This document shows positions 26,221 to 34,291 of a stretch of 64,000 nucleotides of DNA, in pieces. Origin of the DNA: Streptomyces sp. CB01201. Its GTDB lineage: Bacteria > Actinomycetota > Actinomycetes > Streptomycetales > Streptomycetaceae. The stretch spans positions 245,645-309,644 of the forward strand of contig NZ_NNBJ01000008.1 in NCBI RefSeq assembly GCF_002803085.1, in the 5' to 3' direction. The first letter of the stretch is position 1; each line of letters begins with the position of its first letter. The notes below the pieces were generated by a model, which was not told where the DNA came from, did no database searches, and saw nothing but the letters and a program-made list of their open reading frames with translations. The position numbers and the translations under genes were made by a program.

Positions 26221-27396
26221 TCACCCCGCGAGTCGGCGCTCCAGCGGGGTACGGAAGCTCGGTTTGATGCGCACCTCGGCGAAGAAGGCGGCGATCCGGG
26301 CCGCCTCGCCGTCGATGGCGGCGCGCGCCTCGCGTCCCACCCCGTCAGCCGTCAGGAGTTCCGTGACGATCTCGCCGTCGCTCCGCTGGGCCCACCCGCC
26401 CACGATGCGCCCGTCGCACCACACACTGGGCCCGATGTTGCCGTTGGTGTCGAACAGTTCGGCCTTGTGGCCGACGTCGAAGTACCAGTCGCGGTCGCGC
26501 CAGCCCATCGGCGTGGGGTCGAGCGCGGGGAGCAGCGCCACCCAGGGTTCGGACTCGGCGGGGGCTTCGAGGTGGGCGGGCAGCGCATGGCCGGGGCCGT
26601 GGTCGAGGTCGACCTCCACCGCTTCGGTGCGGGCCAGCGCCTTGCGGGTGTCGGTGAGCGTCCAACCCGTCCACCACTTGACATCCTCGGTGGTGGACGG
26701 GCCGAAGGCCGCCAGGTATCGCGCCGCAAGATGCGCCTTGGCCTCCTCCAGCGGCAGCTCGGGGTGCGGTTCGGCGGGAATCCAGCGGTACTGGCTGGAG
26801 GCCCAGCTGCCCAGCGGGCGGCCGCGCCGGATGCGGCCCTCGGCGGCCATCACCCCGAGGAAGCGGCTGGTGATGCGCGGCCGGGCCTCGTACGGCTTGC
26901 CCTCGGCCTGGACGATCTTCGACTTCAAGTCCGGTACGGCATCGGCCAGTTGGGCCGCCGTCGCCTCCCCGTGCTCGTCCAGCGCGGCCAGGACCGCCGT
27001 CTCGGTCTCGGCGAACCAGCCCTCGTCGAAGCCGAGCTGCTGCTGGATGTCCCTGGCCAGGTTCCGGCGCTCGCGCGCGGCCACGGCACGGGCCGTCGAG
27101 GCGTCCACGACGGGGGCCAGCTCGCGCGGCACCACGAACATCGTGCGCCGCATGCAGAGCATCCGCACCAGCGTGCGGTCCTCGTACAGCGCGCGTTCCA
27201 GGTCCGCCACGGACGGATCCTTGAGGCGGGCCGCGACGGAGAGGTACACGGACGCGGGGTCGGTGGCGTGCAGCGCGAGCACCGCCTCGGCGACGGCCTC
27301 CGAGGTGCTCGCGCGGGCGGCCGGGGAGAGCAGGTGGCGGGCGCCGAGGCGGGCACGCCGCTGCGCGTCGGTGATCTTCGGGCGGGCCTGAGTCAT
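26221..27396 (-). CDS. Winged-helix (HTH_42) protein, AlkZ/YcaQ-like
   Basis: A 391-residue protein of the HTH_42 family, made of tandem winged helices. Members include AlkZ and E. coli YcaQ, DNA glycosylases that unhook alkylated bases and crosslinks. Near residue 40 the motif position where AlkZ has QxQ and YcaQ has QxD reads LALHATDPASVYLSVAARL, i.e. HAT, so activity may differ. Other anchors are LVRMLCMRRTMFVVP (residues 76-90) and LPALDPTPMGWRDRDWYF near 290-307. The ATG at 27396 overlaps the stop of the tiny membrane-protein gene upstream. Confidence 0.82.
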   Translation of the reverse strand: MTQARPKITDAQRRARLGARHLLSPAARASTSEAVAEAVLALHATDPASVYLSVAARLKDPSVADLERALYEDRTLVRMLCMRRTMFVVPRELAPVVDASTARAVAARERRNLARDIQQQLGFDEGWFAETETAVLAALDEHGEATAAQLADAVPDLKSKIVQAEGKPYEARPRITSRFLGVMAAEGRIRRGRPLGSWASSQYRWIPAEPHPELPLEEAKAHLAARYLAAFGPSTTEDVKWWTGWTLTDTRKALARTEAVEVDLDHGPGHALPAHLEAPAESEPWVALLPALDPTPMGWRDRDWYFDVGHKAELFDTNGNIGPSVWCDGRIVGGWAQRSDGEIVTELLTADGVGREARAAIDGEAARIAAFFAEVRIKPSFRTPLERRLAG

Positions 27397-27587
27397 GGTT
27401 TGAGGCTACCGACCACGCCCGCGGTCGCGTTGAGCCCGTCCTGAATGGTGGCCGCCATGCTCGTTCCGGCCAGGAAGAAGCCGAGCAGGGCACAGACGAC
27501 GGCGTGCGAGAGCTTGAGCCCGCCGCTCCTGAGGAAGATCACCGCGAGGACCACGAGCAACAGGACCACCGAGATGGAAACAGCCAT
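27393..27587 (-). CDS. Small two-span membrane protein
   Basis: A 64-residue membrane protein: MAVSISVVLLLVVLAVIFLR, then SGGLKLSHAVVCALLGFFLA, then a short tail. It resembles small membrane proteins found widely in Streptomyces, where the GLKxSHAVVC-LLGFFLAGTS pattern recurs and which often sit in mobile or conjugative contexts; there are no other mobile genes here. The ATG at 27587 has GGAGG six bases upstream; its stop overlaps the AlkZ-like start (ATGA), so translation is coupled. Confidence 0.7.
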   Translation of the reverse strand: MAVSISVVLLLVVLAVIFLRSGGLKLSHAVVCALLGFFLAGTSMAATIQDGLNATAGVVGSLKP

Positions 27588-27789
27588 GACGAGCCTCCTC
27601 CGCCGCGCCGGATTCGCGGCATTCGGGCGACAGTGTGGCGGAGGGGGCGCCGCCGACCGGCTCAAGACATGTCCGCCGTACGGGTGTTGACTGCGCGTGA
27701 CCCCGTTACCCGGTGTGAGCACTCCGGTGCAGGCCCACGCCCCTGCGCACGCGCCCCTCGCGCCCGGCACCGCCGACGACTGGAGCCGC

Positions 27790-28449
27790 TCAAGCCGCCG
27801 AGGGGGCCGCCCAGCTCACCGTGCGGTCGCACCAGCGGTCGAGGAGCACCTGGTCGTGGCCGACGGCCAGCAGGGACGCCTTGGTCTCGCGGCGGTATGC
27901 CTCGACCGCCGCCACCAGCGCGGCCGTGGTCGAAGCGTCCAGCATGGCGGTCATCTCGTCACAGATCAGCAGTCGGGGGCGGAGTACCAACGCCCGCGCC
28001 AGACAGGCGCGTTGGAGCTGTCCGTCGCTGACCTCATGGGCGCCCCGGGTCAACAGGTCACCGCCGAGGCCCACCGCGTGGGCGAGTTCGTCGACCCGTT
28101 CACGGATCTCGATGCGGCGCCCGGTCGCCTTGAGCGGCTCGGCGATCAGGTCGCGCAGCCTGAGCCTCGGGTCGGCGGAGAGGCGGGGCGACTGGAAGAC
28201 GACGCCCACGGTGGTGCGCAGGGCGCGCGGCGCGCGGTGGCGGTAGTCGTGGACGGTGGTGCCGTCGAGGACGACGGTTCCGGCGTCGGGCCGGTGCAGC
28301 AGGGCGGCGACCCGGGCGAGGGTGGACTTGCCGCAGCCGCTGGGACCGAGCAGGCCGACCGCCTCGCCGCGGGCCACGGCCAGGCTCACGTCCTGCACGA
28401 CGGGCCTGCCCCGCTCGTAGCCGGCGGTGATGTTGCTGAGCTCAAGCAC
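27790..28449 (-). CDS. nikE: Nickel/peptide ABC transporter ATPase, NikE-like
   Basis: A 219-residue ATPase, last gene of the operon. Walker A is GPSGCGKST near residue 35; the Q loop is VFQSPRLSADPRLRL; the signature is EVSDGQLQRACLARAL and Walker B is LLICDEMTAMLD. Unlike its partner NikD it has no C-terminal oligopeptide domain, which is usual for the shorter NikE/DppF-like member. The start GTG 28449 lies 8 bases inside the end of nikD, so the two are coupled. Assignment to nickel follows the operon and the Nur box upstream. Confidence 0.8.
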   Translation of the reverse strand: MLELSNITAGYERGRPVVQDVSLAVARGEAVGLLGPSGCGKSTLARVAALLHRPDAGTVVLDGTTVHDYRHRAPRALRTTVGVVFQSPRLSADPRLRLRDLIAEPLKATGRRIEIRERVDELAHAVGLGGDLLTRGAHEVSDGQLQRACLARALVLRPRLLICDEMTAMLDASTTAALVAAVEAYRRETKASLLAVGHDQVLLDRWCDRTVSWAAPSAA

Positions 28450-29437
28450 GGCTGGGGTCCTCCGCAGGGGCGTGGTGGCAGGCGGTCCGGCCGTCGAACC
28501 GCGGCCGGGTGCCGCAGAGCGCGTCGGCCCGCTCGCAGCGAGGTGCGAAAGCACACCCCGCCGGGAGCTTCCCCAACTCCGGTGGCATACCCGGAATCGG
28601 CCTGAAGGAACGTTCCGGCAGGGCATCGAGCAGACCACGAGCGTACGGGTGCCGGGGACCCGGCTCACCGAAGAACCTGGTGGCGTCGGCGATTTCGACG
28701 ATACGGCCGGCGTACATCACGGCGACCCGGTCCGCGATCCGGGCGGCCGCCGCCAGGTCGTGCGTGATCATCAGCAGCGCCCGTCCCTCGTCGACGGTGC
28801 GGCGCAGTTCGTCGGCCGTGCGCTCGACCAGGGCCCGGTCCAGGCCGGTCGTCGGTTCGTCGGCGAGCAGCAGGGGCGCGTCGCCCACCAGGGCGAGCGC
28901 GGTCGCGGCGCGCTGCGCGAGGCCGCCGGACAGCTCGTGCGGATAGCGGTCGAGGTGGTCGGCGGGAAAGGCCGCCCGCTCGGCCGCGGCTCGCGTCGCG
29001 AGCCTGAGGCCCTTGCGCGGGACGGCCGCCAACTCCCTGACGGTTTCCGCCAGTTGACTGTGGACCGTGCGCACGGGAGTGAGGTGTGCGGCCGGGCTCT
29101 GGGGTACGAGCCCGATGCGCCGGCCCCGTATCGCGCGGGCCAGCGACCGCTCGTCGGCGGTGAGCAGGTCCGTGCCGTCGTCGAGGAGCGCGGCCCCCTC
29201 CACGTCCGCGTTGGCGGGCAGCAGTCCGAGCAGTGCGGAGGCGAGGACCGACTTTCCGCAGCCGCTTTCGCCGACGAGGGCGAGGCACTCGCCCGCCGCC
29301 AGGTCGAAGGTGGTGTCGGCGACGGCGGCGACGTGCCCGCCGTCCCGCATCCGGAAGCGTACGGAGAGGTTCCGCATGGACAGCGCGGGTGAGGCCGCTC
29401 CGGGGTTGGCCCGGTCCGACCTGGCTCGGGCGGTCAC
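28442..29437 (-). CDS. nikD: Nickel/peptide ABC transporter ATPase, NikD-like
   Basis: A 331-residue ATPase of the OppD/DppD/NikD family. Walker A is GESGCGKS near residue 60; the signature region is YPHELSGGLAQRAATALALV, Walker B is LLLADEPTTGLD, and the H-loop is MITHDLAAAARIADRV. Residues after 270 include the family's C-terminal oligopeptide domain, with cysteines in AGCAFAPRCERADALCGTRP. The start GTG 29437 overlaps the nikC stop (GTGA). Confidence 0.85.
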   Translation of the reverse strand: MTARARSDRANPGAASPALSMRNLSVRFRMRDGGHVAAVADTTFDLAAGECLALVGESGCGKSVLASALLGLLPANADVEGAALLDDGTDLLTADERSLARAIRGRRIGLVPQSPAAHLTPVRTVHSQLAETVRELAAVPRKGLRLATRAAAERAAFPADHLDRYPHELSGGLAQRAATALALVGDAPLLLADEPTTGLDRALVERTADELRRTVDEGRALLMITHDLAAAARIADRVAVMYAGRIVEIADATRFFGEPGPRHPYARGLLDALPERSFRPIPGMPPELGKLPAGCAFAPRCERADALCGTRPRFDGRTACHHAPAEDPSRA

Positions 29438-30300
29438 AGCGCCAGCTCCGATCGTCGGCGGGGGCTGAGCCGTTCGCGCCAGGCTCCGGCCAGGCCCGCG
29501 ATGGCGAGAGTGGGAGCGATCAGGAGGAGGCCGGGGAACAGGGTGGGCCACCAGTCCCCCGCGAGCAGCGAGCCGCGCGCGCTCTGCACGAGGTTGCCGA
29601 GGCTCGCCTGGTGGGCGGGCAGACCGAGGCCGAGGAAGGACAGGGCGGACTCGTGCCACATGGCGTGCGGCACCATGAGAACCGCGGCCAGGGCGGCTTG
29701 CGGCACCACACCGGGCAGCAGATGGCGCACCGCCACCCGCCACCGCGAGGCTCCGCCCGAGATCGCCGCGTCGATGAAGGGCCGGGAGCGCAGCGACAGG
29801 ATCTCGGAGCGGACGATTCGGGCGGTGGACAGCCAGTGGGTCAGCGCGACCGACACCACGACCGGCCAGACGCCGGGGCGGAACATCGCCACCACGAAGA
29901 TTCCGAGCAGCAGATGCGGCACCGACGAGAAGGTGTCCACGAGCCGCATGAGGACCCGGTCGGTCCAGCCGCCGAACGCCCCGGCGAGCGCGCCCACGGC
30001 GGTGCCGATCAGCGTGGCGGCGAGGGCCGCGACGACCCCGACCATCAGCGAGACCCGCAGCCCGTACACACAGCGGAGCAGCAGATCGCGCCCCACGTCG
30101 TCGGTGCCGAACGGGTGTGACCAGGAAGGGGGTTGGAGCCTGCGGGCCAGGTCCACGGCCTGCTCGTCGAGCTGGACGAGCGGCGGCACCAGGACGACCG
30201 CGAGGACCACGGCCGCCAGGACGGCGGCCGAAGTGCCCACCCGCACGGTTCGGGTCGACCGGCCCGGGCGGATCGCACGATCGGGGCGAATGTCAGCCAT
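29434..30300 (-). CDS. nikC: Nickel/peptide ABC permease, NikC-like
   Basis: A 288-residue permease of the DppC/NikC type: about six membrane segments and the signature EILSLRSRPFIDAAISGGAS and ESALSFLGLGLPAHQASLGN, both usual in this subfamily, plus the N-terminal LQPPSWSHPFGTDDVGRD. It forms the channel with NikB. The ATG at 30300 lies just inside the end of nikB, giving an overlap of 8 bases. Confidence 0.85.
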   Translation of the reverse strand: MADIRPDRAIRPGRSTRTVRVGTSAAVLAAVVLAVVLVPPLVQLDEQAVDLARRLQPPSWSHPFGTDDVGRDLLLRCVYGLRVSLMVGVVAALAATLIGTAVGALAGAFGGWTDRVLMRLVDTFSSVPHLLLGIFVVAMFRPGVWPVVVSVALTHWLSTARIVRSEILSLRSRPFIDAAISGGASRWRVAVRHLLPGVVPQAALAAVLMVPHAMWHESALSFLGLGLPAHQASLGNLVQSARGSLLAGDWWPTLFPGLLLIAPTLAIAGLAGAWRERLSPRRRSELAL

Positions 30301-31258
30301 CGAATCCCACCCTGGGGTCGGCGAGTCCGTACAGGAGGTCGGAGACCAGGTTGCCGAGGAGCACGGCGGCGGTCGCGAGCACCGTGAGGGCGGCGAGCAG
30401 CGGGAAGTCGACGGAGGTCGCGGCCTGCACGGTGGCGGCGGCGATGCCGGGCCAGCTGAACACCGTCTCGACGAGCAGCGCACCGGTGATCAGCTCGGGC
30501 ACCCGGGAGCCGATCAGGGTCAGCACGGGGAGCATCCCGGAGCGCAGGGCGTGCCCGGTCAGAACGGTGTGCTCGGCGAGTCCGCGCGCCCGCGCCCCGC
30601 GCACCGGGTCCTCCGCGAGTGCGTCGCCGACGCCTTGGCGTACGTACAGGAAGAACCAGGGCAGTTGGGAGAGGCCGAGCACGGCGGCCGGCAGCACGAG
30701 GTGGCTCAGGACCTGGCCGGCGGTGACCGTGTCGCTCGCGGTGTCGGTGAGGCCGCCGGAGGGCAGCACGTCCAGCTTGAGGGCGAAGAGCCAGATGGCG
30801 AGCAGCCCGAGCCAGAAGGCGGGGGCGGCTTCTAGGCTGTAGGCGGCGGAGCTGACGGAGCGGTCGAGCAGGCCGCCGCGACGGCGTGCGGCGAGCACGC
30901 CGAGGGCGGTGCCGAGCAGGATCGCGAGGACGAACGCCGTCGCGGCGAGCAGCGCCGACCAGCCGACGCGCTCGGCGATCACGTCGGCGACCGGCTGGCG
31001 CAGCACGCCGGAGTCGCCGAGGTCGCCGGTGAGGGCCGAGGTCATCCAGTCCCACCAGCGGTGCACAAGGGGCTGGTCCACGCCGAGGTTGGCGCGCAGC
31101 TGGTCCAGGTCCGCCTGGGACGCGGTGAGTCCGGCGGTACCGGCGTACGCCTTGACGGGGTCGAAGGGGGAGGCGGCGGCAACCGCGAAGACGCCGAAGG
31201 TGACGGCGAGCAGGACGGGGACGGCGGACAGGATCCGCCGTCCCGTCATGCGGGCCAT
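30293..31258 (-). CDS. nikB: Nickel/peptide ABC permease, NikB-like
   Basis: A 321-residue DppB/NikB permease with the typical N-terminal helix (RILSAVPVLLAVTFGVFAVA), the long external loop to about residue 100, then YVRQGVGDALAEDPVRGARA (EAA-like loop) and GALLVETVFSWPGIAAATVQ. It lies 23 bp after nikA and overlaps nikC. ATG 31258 (M-A-R-M-T); a second Met three codons later is also possible. Confidence 0.85.
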   Translation of the reverse strand: MARMTGRRILSAVPVLLAVTFGVFAVAAASPFDPVKAYAGTAGLTASQADLDQLRANLGVDQPLVHRWWDWMTSALTGDLGDSGVLRQPVADVIAERVGWSALLAATAFVLAILLGTALGVLAARRRGGLLDRSVSSAAYSLEAAPAFWLGLLAIWLFALKLDVLPSGGLTDTASDTVTAGQVLSHLVLPAAVLGLSQLPWFFLYVRQGVGDALAEDPVRGARARGLAEHTVLTGHALRSGMLPVLTLIGSRVPELITGALLVETVFSWPGIAAATVQAATSVDFPLLAALTVLATAAVLLGNLVSDLLYGLADPRVGFDG

Positions 31259-31281
31259 CGCCCCCCACGGGAGGCGGCGGC

Positions 31282-32877
31282 TCACTTCTTCGGCGCCCAC
31301 TTCTCGACGTTCCACCAGGGACCGGAGGCGAGTCCGTGATCGTGCGGTTCGACCTGGGTGGACAGACCCTCCCAGGTGTCGTTGACGACGTAGAGGTGGT
31401 CGACGTGGGTGAGGAAGGTGTAGCCGGGGTTCTTCGCGAGTTCGCGCTGGACGGTGTCGTACGCGGCCTTGCGGACGGTCCGGTCGCCGCTGCGCCGGCC
31501 CTCGTCGAGGGCCTGGTCGACGGTGGGGTTGGCGTAGGAGGCCATGTTGTTGAAGCCGTCGCCCGCGAGCGAGGACTTGAGCAGGTTGTACTGGTCGAAG
31601 TCGGGGTCGCCCGGGGAGCCGCCGCCGGCGAGGACCGCGTCCTGCTTCATCCGGGGCTCGATGACCTCCCAGGTGCCGGACTGGGTGGTGACGGCGATGC
31701 CCGCCTTCTTGGCGTCGGAGGCGAACGCCAGGGCGTGGTCCTGGCGGAGCTTGTCGCCCGAGAGGTACCAGAGCGGGAAGGCGGCCCTGACGCCGTCCTT
31801 CTCGCGGATCCCGTCGGCGCCCGGCTTCCAGCCCGCGCCGTCCAGCAGCCGCTTGGCCCGGTCGAGGTCGTGGGCGCGCTCGGTGCCGGCCGCGAACCAC
31901 TCGCTGCCGGTCGGCACGGGTCCGTAGGCGGGCTTGCCCGCGCCTTCCAGGATGCGGTCGACCATGGCCCCGCGGTCCACCGCGAGGTCGAGCGCCTGGC
32001 GCACGGCCTTGTCGCCGGCGACCTTGTTGCCGGTGGGCAGGGTGACGTTGCGGTAGTCGTACGTCTTGGCCGTGTACGTCTTCTTGCCCTTGTCGCCCTT
32101 GAAGGTCTTGGCGAGGTTCGGCGGCAGGATCGCGCCGTCGAGGTCGCCGGCGCGCAGCCGGGTGGCGCGGATGTCGTCGTCCTTGATGACGGCCATGGTG
32201 AACTTCTTCACCGCGGGGGCGCCGCCCCAGTACGTGGGGTTCGCCGTGAAGGTGATCTTCTCGCCCTTCGACCACTTGGCGAGGGTGTACGGCCCGGTGC
32301 CGACGGGGGCGCCGGAGAAGGCCCCCGAGTTGACGTCCTGCGGCGCCGCCACGTGTTCGGGGACCACGGGCAGCACGGTCCGCTCGGCGAACGGGGCGTA
32401 GGGGTACTTGAGGGTGAAGACCACCGTGTCGTCGCCCTTGGCCGCGACGGACTTCACCGCGTCGAGCTCGCCCTTCGACGGGTTGTTGGTCTTCGGGTCG
32501 AGGATCTTGGTGTAGGTGAAGACGACGTCCTTGGCCGAGAACGGCTTGCCGTCGCTGAACTTCACACCCTGGCGCAGCTTGTACGTGTACGTCAGCCGGT
32601 CGGCACTCACGTCCGGCAGCGCGGTGGCGAGCGCGGGCTTCAGCTTCATGTCGGCGTCGAAGGCGAGGAGGCCGTCGAACAGCTTGGAGTTGCCGTCCTT
32701 GCCGTAGCCGAGCAGCGGGCTGAGCGTCTCGGGCTCGTGGGCGATGCCGACGACGGCGGAGTCCTTCTTCCCGCTCCCGCCCGATCCGCCACCCGGATTC
32801 GAGCAGGCACCGGCGCCCACGGCCAGCGCTCCGGCCAGCACGGCGGCGGCCGTGGCACGTATGGAACGGGCGGTCAT
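31282..32877 (-). CDS. nikA: Nickel/peptide ABC substrate-binding lipoprotein, NikA-like
   Basis: A 531-residue lipoprotein of the SBP_bac_5 family. Signal peptide with lipobox AVGAGACS (cysteine near residue 25), then a Gly/Ser linker and VVGIAHEPETLSPLLGYGKD. The family also binds peptides; the nickel role is inferred from the matching gene order nikABCDE, known in S. coelicolor under control of Nur, and the Nur-like box upstream. ATG 32877 is chosen: AAGGGG is 10 bases upstream; a GTG at 32886 is too close to it. Confidence 0.82.
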   Translation of the reverse strand: MTARSIRATAAAVLAGALAVGAGACSNPGGGSGGSGKKDSAVVGIAHEPETLSPLLGYGKDGNSKLFDGLLAFDADMKLKPALATALPDVSADRLTYTYKLRQGVKFSDGKPFSAKDVVFTYTKILDPKTNNPSKGELDAVKSVAAKGDDTVVFTLKYPYAPFAERTVLPVVPEHVAAPQDVNSGAFSGAPVGTGPYTLAKWSKGEKITFTANPTYWGGAPAVKKFTMAVIKDDDIRATRLRAGDLDGAILPPNLAKTFKGDKGKKTYTAKTYDYRNVTLPTGNKVAGDKAVRQALDLAVDRGAMVDRILEGAGKPAYGPVPTGSEWFAAGTERAHDLDRAKRLLDGAGWKPGADGIREKDGVRAAFPLWYLSGDKLRQDHALAFASDAKKAGIAVTTQSGTWEVIEPRMKQDAVLAGGGSPGDPDFDQYNLLKSSLAGDGFNNMASYANPTVDQALDEGRRSGDRTVRKAAYDTVQRELAKNPGYTFLTHVDHLYVVNDTWEGLSTQVEPHDHGLASGPWWNVEKWAPKK

Positions 32878-32910
32878 GCGGCCCACACCCCTTGCTGAAG
32901 ATCAACTGCT

Positions 32911-32929
32911 ATTGCGAACAAATCGCAAT
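32911..32929 (-). promoter_or_regulatory. Nur-box-like operator upstream of nikA
   Basis: ATTGCGA-ACAAA-TCGCAAT is a perfect 7-5-7 inverted repeat 34 bp before the nikA start. It fits the Streptomyces Nur consensus tTGCaa-N5-ttGCAA, keeping TTGC and GCAA and the 5-base gap, with C/G changes only in the inner positions. Nur is a nickel-dependent Fur-family repressor. The operator would lie in the promoter/leader of the whole nikABCDE operon. Confidence 0.65.
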
Positions 32930-32936
32930 TAAACCT

Positions 32937-33116
32937 CTACGTAAAGGGCTGGTCAAAAGCGGATGGCCCCGGTCCGCGCGAGGTGCGGACCGGGGCCGGA
33001 GGGAACGGAGATGATGCAGGCTGTTCGCCGGTCGCGCCGTCGAGCGCCTCGCGGAGCAGATCGGCGCCGAGCAGGGCGAGGCCCGGGGTCGGCGCGGTGC
33101 GCCGGTGCTCGCTCAT
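32937..33116 (-). CDS. Doubtful short ORF
   Basis: From ATG 33116, 59 codons read MSEHRRTAPTPGLALLGADL and LREALDGATG, with good GC3 in the first half. The second half runs through the terminator-like hairpin at 32965-32997 and loses codon bias, and the ribosome site is poor. Possibly a small actinobacterial protein with no known family, or non-coding. Low confidence. Confidence 0.25.
   Translation of the reverse strand: MSEHRRTAPTPGLALLGADLLREALDGATGEQPASSPFPPAPVRTSRGPGPSAFDQPFT
32965..32997 (-). terminator. Terminator of the acyl-CoA dehydrogenase operon
   Basis: GGCCCCGGTCCGC pairs over 13 bp with GCGGACCGGGGCC around a 7-base loop. It lies downstream of the leftward gene ending at 33191 and upstream of the nikA promoter, thus insulating the two. 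Confidence 0.7.
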
Positions 33117-33190
33117 CGGTCGATCCTGTCCGGCACACCGCGGGGTCCGGCGTTCCCGCCCGCGGGGTGGACAGGAACGCCGGCTCGCGG

Positions 33191-34291
33191 TCAGGGGGCC
33201 GGCAGCTCGACCAGCTCGGCGATGGCGGCCCGGTGTTCACCGGCCGAACCGAGTGCGATCTGGGCCGACTTGGCCCGCTTCAGATAGAGATGGGCCGGGT
33301 GCTCCCACGTCATCCCGATGCCACCGTGCAGCTGCACGCACTCCTCGGCGGCGTGCACCGCGACCCGGGCGCAGTACGCCTGGGCGACCGCTGCCGCGAG
33401 CGGCGTCTCGGGGCTGCCGGTCGCGAGCGCGTCGGCGGCGTTGCGGGCCGCGGCCCGCGCCGAGACGACTTCCAGCCAGAGCTGCGCCATTCGGTGCTTG
33501 AGCGCCTGGAAGGAGCCGACCGGCCGGTTGAACTGCTTGCGCTCACGGGTGTACGCCACCGTCTCGGTCAGACACCACTCGGCGACCCCGAGCTGCTCGG
33601 AGGCCAGCAGCCCGGCCCCGGCGAGCAGCCCCCGGCGCACCGCGGCGAGCGTGGCGTCCGGCCCGGCGAGCAGGGCGCCGGGCAGGCCGTCGAGGGTGAC
33701 GGCGGCGAGCGGGCGGGTCAGGTCGAGCGGGGTGAGGGGGACGATCGCGGCCTCGGCCGCGTCGACGGCGTACAGCCCCGCGCCCGTCGGTACGAGCAGC
33801 ACATCGGCGGTGGCCGCGTCCGCGACCGCGGAGACGGTCCCGGTCAGCGTCCCGGGCAGCCGTACCCCGTGCGGGCCCGCCGAGAACGGCACGACGAGGG
33901 CGGCGGTCCGGTGCCCGGACGCCAACTCCCGCACCAGGGACGTTACTTCACCCTTCCCGTCACCCAGCGCGAGGAGGGTCTCGGTGGCGATGACGGCGCT
34001 GGTGAGGAACGGGACCGGGGCCACCGAGCGGCCGATCTCCTCCAGGACCACGGCGGCCTCGCGGTGCGAGGCGCCCTGCCCGCCGAGTTTCTCGGGCACG
34101 AGCAGCCCGGCGAGCTCCATGCCCGCGCCGAGCGCACGCCACAACTCCGGGTCGCAGGGCGTGTCCGACTCGGCACGCGCCAGGGCTGCCGGGGTGTCGG
34201 TGCGGTCGGTGAGCAGGGAGCGCACGGCCGCCCTGAGGTCGTCCTCGGCCTCGGAGTACAGCAGGTCCGGGGTGGCTTGTTCGGCGGTCAT
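33191..34291 (-). CDS. Acyl-CoA dehydrogenase family protein (subunit-like 1)
   Basis: A 366-residue flavoprotein of the ACAD family, third in the operon. LLVPEKLGGQGASHREAAVV near residues 62-80 and YTRERKQFNRPVGSFQALKH near 228-247 are family motifs, but the usual catalytic Glu loop is not obvious: LHGGIGMTWEHPAHLYLKR fills the C-terminal position. In actinobacteria such genes often pair with a second ACAD to form heteromeric enzymes acting on unusual (for example steroid side-chain) acyl-CoAs; here the partner is the overlapping gene upstream. ATG 34291 overlaps its stop by 4 bases. Confidence 0.85.
   Translation of the reverse strand: MTAEQATPDLLYSEAEDDLRAAVRSLLTDRTDTPAALARAESDTPCDPELWRALGAGMELAGLLVPEKLGGQGASHREAAVVLEEIGRSVAPVPFLTSAVIATETLLALGDGKGEVTSLVRELASGHRTAALVVPFSAGPHGVRLPGTLTGTVSAVADAATADVLLVPTGAGLYAVDAAEAAIVPLTPLDLTRPLAAVTLDGLPGALLAGPDATLAAVRRGLLAGAGLLASEQLGVAEWCLTETVAYTRERKQFNRPVGSFQALKHRMAQLWLEVVSARAAARNAADALATGSPETPLAAAVAQAYCARVAVHAAEECVQLHGGIGMTWEHPAHLYLKRAKSAQIALGSAGEHRAAIAELVELPAP

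Noticed and set aside
29233-30835. Large rightward frames antisense to nikB-nikD
   Set aside because: No family, unusual composition, and they contradict the clear ABC genes on the other strand.
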